This document shows positions 24,512-27,572 of a stretch of DNA of 27,572 nucleotides, in pieces (the stretch's first letter is position 1; each line of letters starts with the position of its first letter). The translations under genes and the position numbers were made by a program. Source of the DNA: a virus; the IMG/VR virus record IMGVR_UViG_3300018048_000047, positions 1-27,572 of that record; one strand, 5' to 3'. The notes beneath the pieces were generated by a model. That model had not been told where the DNA came from, did no database searches, and saw only the letters and a list, made by a program, of their open reading frames with translations.

Positions 24512-24771
24512 ATCTTAGTAACCCCTGTTACTTCTCTCTTTGTAATAGGACATTTAAAGTTATTAATTTGTTTTAAGTATCCTTTTGAAATCAAGTCATC
24601 TACCTTAGTAATAACAGATGTAACTAAATAGTCTAAGCCTACTGCTATCTCTCTACGAGAATAAACTTTATCCTCACTAACAAAGTCCACTATGTTTTGA
24701 GCATAGGGAGTTAAGTCTCTCTTCTCTACTACTTCATCTTCTGTTTGCATTGTTATCAGTAATCTTCTCAT
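24508..24771 (-). CDS. 87-aa winged-helix-like protein
   Basis: After a short N-terminus (MRRLLITMQTEDEVVEKRDL) the sequence AQNIVDFVSEDKVYSRREIA, VGLDYLVTSVITKVDDLISK and GYLKQIN has the spacing of a winged helix-turn-helix with a beta wing. It may bind DNA and regulate transcription or assist replication. The start could also be the ATG at 24750; AAGGGG lies about ten bases before 24771, so I keep the longer form. It overlaps the polymerase gene by four bases (ATGA). Confidence 0.65.
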   Translation of the reverse strand: MRRLLITMQTEDEVVEKRDLTPYAQNIVDFVSEDKVYSRREIAVGLDYLVTSVITKVDDLISKGYLKQINNFKCPITKREVTGVTKI

Positions 24772-24895
24772 TTTTACAAATCCCCTTTATATTAAATTCA
24801 CCAAACCCTGACTCGAAACCACACCACCATTTCTTTTCAAAGTATATTGTAGCCCTACTACCACACACATTACATTTTACATTAGATATCTTCAT
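24734..24895 (-). CDS. 53-aa zinc-binding small protein
   Basis: I choose the ATG at 24895 (MKISNVKCNVCGSRATIYFE) because a longer frame would only overlap the helicase further. Cysteines in CNVCGS, WWCGF and GICKN form a CxxC-C-C pattern of a small zinc finger. The start overlaps the helicase end by 14 bases (helicase residues RYEDI). The end overlaps the following gene by 38 bases. The function is not known. Confidence 0.6.
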   Translation of the reverse strand: MKISNVKCNVCGSRATIYFEKKWWCGFESGFGEFNIKGICKNEKITDNNANRR

Positions 24896-26123
24896 AACGA
24901 GCAACCTCAGGTCTGATAAGAACCTGTGTAGAACCATGTCTTAACTCAGGTAGAGTATCAACATCTCCTATCAGTTTGTTCTTACAAATGTTTAAGAAAC
25001 GAAGTCTTGATGTATTGTCTTGTTCTTTACCAATACCAAGAATCCAATCTGCCTCACCTTGCTTACCTGTTTTAGAACCATCTACCATGTCCATTGTAAG
25101 CCATAACTTACCCTCAGCCTCACCACTTGCTTGTGATACTGCAATCACTGGGGCATATCTCTTTGCTATTTCTCTTGCCCATTGATAGATCGCCTTGAGC
25201 TCCAAATCGTTACGATCAGCTTTAAAGCCTTTGATCTTATCGATCTGATCGAAAATAATCAAGGCAGGGGTAGATTCCTTGAGTATTGCATCGATCCTTG
25301 AAGCTCGAGACGAATCATCAAAATCGTAAATCTTAATTCGTCCTCCACCTAGAGAAATAAACTTCTCTTGATTGTGTTCTTTGTCATTGAAGAGTGGATC
25401 TAATTCTAATCCAAGCATAGCTTGAAAGCATCGTATAGCTACTTTCTTACCTTGTTCTTCGTTGTTGAACCAAATGATTTCACCCTCTGTTTGCTGAACC
25501 ATTTTAGTTACTTCACTAGCTAGGAAAGTTGTCTTACCTGTTTCTGGTCTTGCGAAGATAAAACCAAAGTCGCCTTTTCTGAGTGAACCTAGTGCTTGGT
25601 TTAGCCATTTCAATCTCCATCGTAATCCTGGTGTTTCTATCTGAGAGTCATAGAGTTCGTTAAGATCCATAAGAACCTCTTGTGATTCATCAGCCTCAAT
25701 CTGTGAGTGATCGAACTCGTCATAGATCTTGTGGAGTTCCTCGATGTCTGCCTTGCCATCCTCAACGTCAAGAGCGATACGAGCAATCTCACCTGAGAGG
25801 CATCTCTTACGATGCTCTTCGAGTAAGTCTATAACTGCTTCAGGGTTTGTGATTTCAATAGCGAAGATGTCTTCGATCAGAGAGGTGATCTCTTTTCGTT
25901 CCATTTCGTTTAGGAGGTAGTTAGAATTGTATGCTAATTCTAATTCAGATTTATTAATATTATTATTATTAATATATTTATTATAATAATTATTTATAAT
26001 AATAAATAATTTATATATATTAATATAATTAATTTTAATATAATTAATATTAACATATTTATAAAACTTTGTAAAGAGATTTCTATCTTCACAAAATAAC
26101 TTGATTATCTGCTTTTCAACCAT
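24882..26123 (-). CDS. Replicative DNA helicase (DnaB / T7 gp4 helicase type)
   Basis: This 413-residue RecA-fold hexameric helicase unwinds the phage DNA. Residues 1-100 are an N-terminal helical domain. Walker A is FARPETGKTTF (G196-K197-T198), followed by IIWFNNEEQGKK (the H1a acidic segment). Walker B is ALIIFDQIDK with D292, and then come AVSQASGEAE and the C-terminal motif DWILGIGKEQ. Unlike T7 gp4, primase and helicase are separate genes that overlap by 19 bases. Residues 24-59 are encoded almost only by A and T, giving an Ile/Asn/Tyr/Lys-only stretch. AGGGGA lies nine bases before the ATG. Confidence 0.88.
   Translation of the reverse strand: MVEKQIIKLFCEDRNLFTKFYKYVNINYIKINYINIYKLFIIINNYYNKYINNNNINKSELELAYNSNYLLNEMERKEITSLIEDIFAIEITNPEAVIDLLEEHRKRCLSGEIARIALDVEDGKADIEELHKIYDEFDHSQIEADESQEVLMDLNELYDSQIETPGLRWRLKWLNQALGSLRKGDFGFIFARPETGKTTFLASEVTKMVQQTEGEIIWFNNEEQGKKVAIRCFQAMLGLELDPLFNDKEHNQEKFISLGGGRIKIYDFDDSSRASRIDAILKESTPALIIFDQIDKIKGFKADRNDLELKAIYQWAREIAKRYAPVIAVSQASGEAEGKLWLTMDMVDGSKTGKQGEADWILGIGKEQDNTSRLRFLNICKNKLIGDVDTLPELRHGSTQVLIRPEVARYEDI
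25949..26053. other. 105-base pure A/T run inside the helicase gene, possible DNA unwinding element
   Basis: From 25949 to 26053 there is not one G or C, and only one C up to 26066. The run is in frame and free of stops on the minus strand. It encodes helicase residues 24-59, where related proteins keep a helical domain. It contains many TAATAT, TTATAA and ATTAAT blocks. Such a stretch melts easily and is a candidate for a replication origin, though relaxed codon drift is an alternative. Confidence 0.6.
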
Positions 26124-26800
26124 TCTACAATTTCCCCTTTTGTATATTCTTTTGGATCTTTATCGGTAACGATCACTCTACTGTCTAATCCTCTGCTTGT
26201 CAACTTCCTCTTGATTCTCAGAGCATTCAGTGCTTTGTCTCGATCAAGCCAAACTGCAACTTGTTTAAACGACTCTACGATTTGATTCTCGAATTCGTAA
26301 GAGAGTGAAGACCCCAACAATGGAGCTGAACAAAAACCACTTCGAGTCCTTGCAACTCTCATCGCTGAGATAATGTCTTCAACAAGCACGAGAGTATCAC
26401 CCTCACCATAGATTGTCAATGGCTTTATACCACTTGACATATATTTTATTTTACTTGTTGGATCAAACACTCGTCCTTGCCAATATTTAGCCGTGTCAAT
26501 TAGCACTAATAACTGTTTTTTAGCATCCCATTTGATGTCATATTGCTTAACTTCATCTTGGGAGATGCCGTAAGATAGCAACCATTTCATAACATTTCGT
26601 GGTATTTCAGCGAAATTACCTATCATATCTACCCCTTTATCATCTTTATTTTTATTGTAAATTCTACTACGAATACTATTAATATCGTTCTTTAATTTGT
26701 AATATTTACAACCGAAACAATATTGATGATCCTCGTAGTCACCTAAATTATCCCTTGAGCCACATCGTGGACAAGGTATATGTCCTAAAAACTGACTCAT
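26105..26800 (-). CDS. DNA primase (zinc finger plus TOPRIM)
   Basis: I choose the ATG at 26800 (MSQFLGHIPCPRCGS). AAGGGG lies 11 bases upstream, while the GTG at 26809 is only two bases from it. The 231-residue protein has a zinc ribbon with C10, C13, C28 and C31 (PCPRCGS, YCFGCKYY). A TOPRIM domain follows, with the Glu in LVLVEDIISAM and the Asp pair in AVWLDRDKA. It makes RNA primers for lagging-strand synthesis, as the N-terminal half of T7 gp4 does. GTTTAAAC occurs within it (26263-26270) and just upstream (26824-26831). Confidence 0.87.
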   Translation of the reverse strand: MSQFLGHIPCPRCGSRDNLGDYEDHQYCFGCKYYKLKNDINSIRSRIYNKNKDDKGVDMIGNFAEIPRNVMKWLLSYGISQDEVKQYDIKWDAKKQLLVLIDTAKYWQGRVFDPTSKIKYMSSGIKPLTIYGEGDTLVLVEDIISAMRVARTRSGFCSAPLLGSSLSYEFENQIVESFKQVAVWLDRDKALNALRIKRKLTSRGLDSRVIVTDKDPKEYTKGEIVEWLKSR

Positions 26801-26853
26801 ACTTTTCACTACCCCTTAATCATGTTTAAACAATATCTAATAATTTAATACTG

Positions 26854-26862
26854 TGTTATAAT
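26854..26862 (+). promoter_or_regulatory. Extended -10 promoter of the pqqA gene
   Basis: TGTTATAAT at 26854-26862 is a perfect extended -10 element (TG-N-TATAAT). No good -35 hexamer is present, which is normal for this promoter class. GTTTAAAC lies at 26824-26831, just upstream of the -35 position, where an activator or repressor could act. The expected start site is at about 26868-26870. Confidence 0.7.
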
Positions 26863-26867
26863 ATTAC

Positions 26868-26889
26868 TATATACTGAAAAAAGTATATA
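26868..26889 (+). promoter_or_regulatory. 5' leader inverted repeat of the pqqA transcript
   Basis: TATATACT (26868-26875) and AGTATATA (26882-26889) are perfect inverted repeats around the loop GAAAAA. They begin at the predicted transcription start and end 14 bases before the ribosome binding site. As RNA this would put a hairpin at the 5' end, a common way to protect a short mRNA. As DNA it could be an operator. Confidence 0.55.
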
Positions 26890-26914
26890 AATTTCTAAAG
26901 AAAGGAACATCACT

Positions 26915-26986
26915 ATGTGGACAAAGCCATCAGCAACTGAAATGAGATTCGGTTTCGAAGTTACAATGTACGTTTGTAACAAGTAA
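26915..26986 (+). CDS. pqqA: PqqA, precursor peptide of the cofactor pyrroloquinoline quinone
   Basis: The 23-residue peptide begins MWTKPSATEMRFG and ends FEVTMYVCNK. Glu15 and Tyr19 (E-x-x-x-Y in FEVTMY) are at the same positions as in Klebsiella PqqA, which is also 23 residues and shares the MW-KP start, R11, G13 and the EVT-Y core. In PQQ synthesis the radical SAM enzyme PqqE, with PqqD as chaperone, links these two side chains. PqqB, PqqC and a protease finish the cofactor. None of those enzymes is in the window. AAAGGAA precedes the ATG. The gene is monocistronic and antisense to its neighbours, and abuts the convergent zinc-ribbon gene. Codons for Phe, Tyr, Asn and Lys all end in C or G, unlike most of the phage, suggesting host origin or selection for strong expression. 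Confidence 0.92.
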   Translation: MWTKPSATEMRFGFEVTMYVCNK

Positions 26987-27184
26987 CTACAAATCATCGA
27001 AGAGGTCGTCTTCATCAGGATTGATGATCTCTTCATCTCTCAAATCTTCCCTCTCATACATCGGTGCATCTTTACTAATACTACCATAACACCAGTTACA
27101 TAAGTCAATGAACTCACCAGTTTCTGTTGATTTCCTTGTAGCCTCGAAATCACTCAACGCTTTATTACACGCTTTACATCTCAT
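26987..27184 (-). CDS. 65-aa zinc-ribbon protein
   Basis: The protein starts MRCKACNKALSDFEATRKST with CxxC, and a second CxxC in LCNWCYGSIS makes a four-cysteine zinc ribbon. The C-terminus is strongly acidic (NPDEDDLFDDL), which could mimic DNA or contact a polymerase. Small proteins of this type are frequent in podovirus early regions. AAGGAA lies six bases upstream. It is convergent with and directly adjacent to pqqA. Confidence 0.75.
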   Translation of the reverse strand: MRCKACNKALSDFEATRKSTETGEFIDLCNWCYGSISKDAPMYEREDLRDEEIINPDEDDLFDDL

Positions 27185-27192
27185 ATTGTTCC

Positions 27193-27375
27193 TTAGAATA
27201 GTGCCTCACCAACTTGTTTAAACAGTTCCTCTCTGATCTGTTCATCGGTCTTGAAGTTCAACTTAATTATCTTGCAATCGTTTTTAAGACGTAAGAACCA
27301 CTCAGCTTGGGAGAGAGAGTAAAACTTTCTGAGTGGCTCTCCTTCGTCATCAACTACAAGGTATTTAAATTCCAT
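27193..27375 (-). CDS. Hypothetical 60-aa protein
   Basis: I choose the ATG at 27375 (MEFKYLVVDDEGEPLRKFYS); the frame can be extended to a GTG at 27390, but neither start has a clear ribosome binding site. The segment SLSQAEWFLRLKNDC is probably a helix, and the C-terminal ELFKQVGEALF includes the GTTTAAAC site at 27216-27223. It is not recognised; it looks like a small alpha-beta protein. Confidence 0.65.
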   Translation of the reverse strand: MEFKYLVVDDEGEPLRKFYSLSQAEWFLRLKNDCKIIKLNFKTDEQIREELFKQVGEALF

Positions 27376-27405
27376 ACCCAAGGCTAACACAAAAACTATT
27401 TAATG

Positions 27406-27558
27406 TCAAACACAAACTACAATACCTGTTGAATCTGATTCGCATGTTAGTATTGAACCATCAGGCATAATGATTGTAGTCGTGTCTGCCATCGAATCAT
27501 ACATCATAAACAGTGTTACTATAATTATTCCAACAAACGCTATATTAACTAATCGCAT
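27406..27558 (-). CDS. 50-aa small membrane or exported protein
   Basis: The ATG at 27558 has a strong ribosome binding site (AAGGAGA) and the frame runs to TGA at 27406-27408. The N-terminus MRLVNIAFVGIIIVTLFMMY is a basic residue followed by a hydrophobic segment, so it is a signal anchor or signal peptide. The remainder (TTTIIMPDGSILTCESDSTG, then IVVCV) is a short polar domain with two Cys that may form a disulfide outside the cytoplasm. It could modify the cell envelope or block superinfection; this is speculation. Confidence 0.65.
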   Translation of the reverse strand: MRLVNIAFVGIIIVTLFMMYDSMADTTTIIMPDGSILTCESDSTGIVVCV

Positions 27559-27572
27559 TCGTAATCTCCTTC

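Larger units (their letters stand above)
5230..27223. repeat. Dispersed palindromic octamer GTTTAAAC (12 copies)
   Basis: Copies start at 5230, 11428, 14613, 16388, 18462, 19673, 20793, 22053, 24443, 26263, 26824 and 27216. Nine of the twelve lie in the right-hand replication half, 0.4-2.4 kb apart. From base composition about one copy is expected in the window. Three are outside genes or at gene ends: one in the convergent terminator loop, one in the consensus promoter spacer, and one upstream of the pqqA promoter. The others are in coding sequence. The role is unknown; an operator or other protein-binding site is likely. Confidence 0.75.

Noticed and set aside
25907-26053. The A/T run as an intergenic region with helicase starting at a later Met (25907)
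   Set aside because: No ribosome binding site precedes that Met, the frame through the run has no stop, and the residues after it continue an N-terminal domain typical for such helicases.
26999-27013. Inverted repeat GAAGA-GGTCG-TCTTC just after pqqA as a terminator
   Set aside because: Only five base pairs, no T-run, and it lies in codons for the acidic tail of the zinc-ribbon protein.
26845-27036. 63-aa minus-strand frame covering the pqqA region
   Set aside because: Its composition is erratic, it has no ribosome binding site, and it overlaps both the pqqA gene and its promoter on the opposite strand. PqqA is the better-supported gene.
1-27572. CRISPR array, tRNA gene, integrase or transposase
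   Set aside because: I saw no regularly spaced direct repeats, no tRNA-like cloverleaf segment and no recombinase motif on either strand; this was by reading only.

Overview
This window is part of an AT-rich (by eye about two thirds A+T), tightly packed genome of a lytic podovirus (short-tailed phage). The module order and protein types resemble marine T7-like and HTVC010P-like podoviruses. No phage RNA polymerase, integrase, terminase, tail fibre, tRNA or CRISPR array is visible. Both window edges cut into the genome: the portal gene is truncated on the left.

Left half, plus strand (1-16378), virion genes: portal (C-terminal part), a 73-aa protein behind a good sigma-70 promoter, scaffold-like protein, major capsid protein, a small capsid-associated protein, a UUCG-loop terminator, a beta-rich decoration or fibre-like protein, a head-tail adaptor (tail tube A-like), a 42-aa protein whose N-terminus copies that of the capsid protein, three small unknowns, tail tube B-like protein (TTG start), a gp13-position small protein and three internal virion proteins. 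The last of these carries a C-terminal lytic transglycosylase domain. The two halves converge at a hairpin near 16381-16402.

Right half, minus strand (27558 down to 16405), replication and nucleotide genes in one overlapping chain: small exported and zinc-ribbon proteins, primase, separate helicase, zinc protein, winged-helix-like protein, family A DNA polymerase in two genes with two small paralogous genes between them, SSB, 5'-3' exonuclease, T7-type endonuclease I, metallophosphoesterase, small proteins, an adenosylcobalamin-dependent ribonucleotide reductase, a 45-aa protein and a SLOG-type protein.

The most striking item is a 23-codon plus-strand gene at 26915-26986, antisense to its neighbours. 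It encodes an apparently complete PqqA, the ribosomal precursor peptide of the redox cofactor PQQ, with the Glu15 and Tyr19 that are joined to make PQQ. It has its own extended -10 promoter, a 5' hairpin and a ribosome binding site. No PQQ biosynthesis enzymes are in the window, so the peptide would have to be matured by the host. This suggests a PQQ-making host, perhaps a methylotroph with a PQQ-dependent methanol dehydrogenase; the host is inferred, not shown.

Other notable structure: the octamer GTTTAAAC occurs 12 times where about one is expected, mostly in the replication half and once inside the spacer of a perfect consensus promoter; the DNA polymerase is split immediately before motif A; and a 105-base run of pure A/T lies inside the helicase gene.
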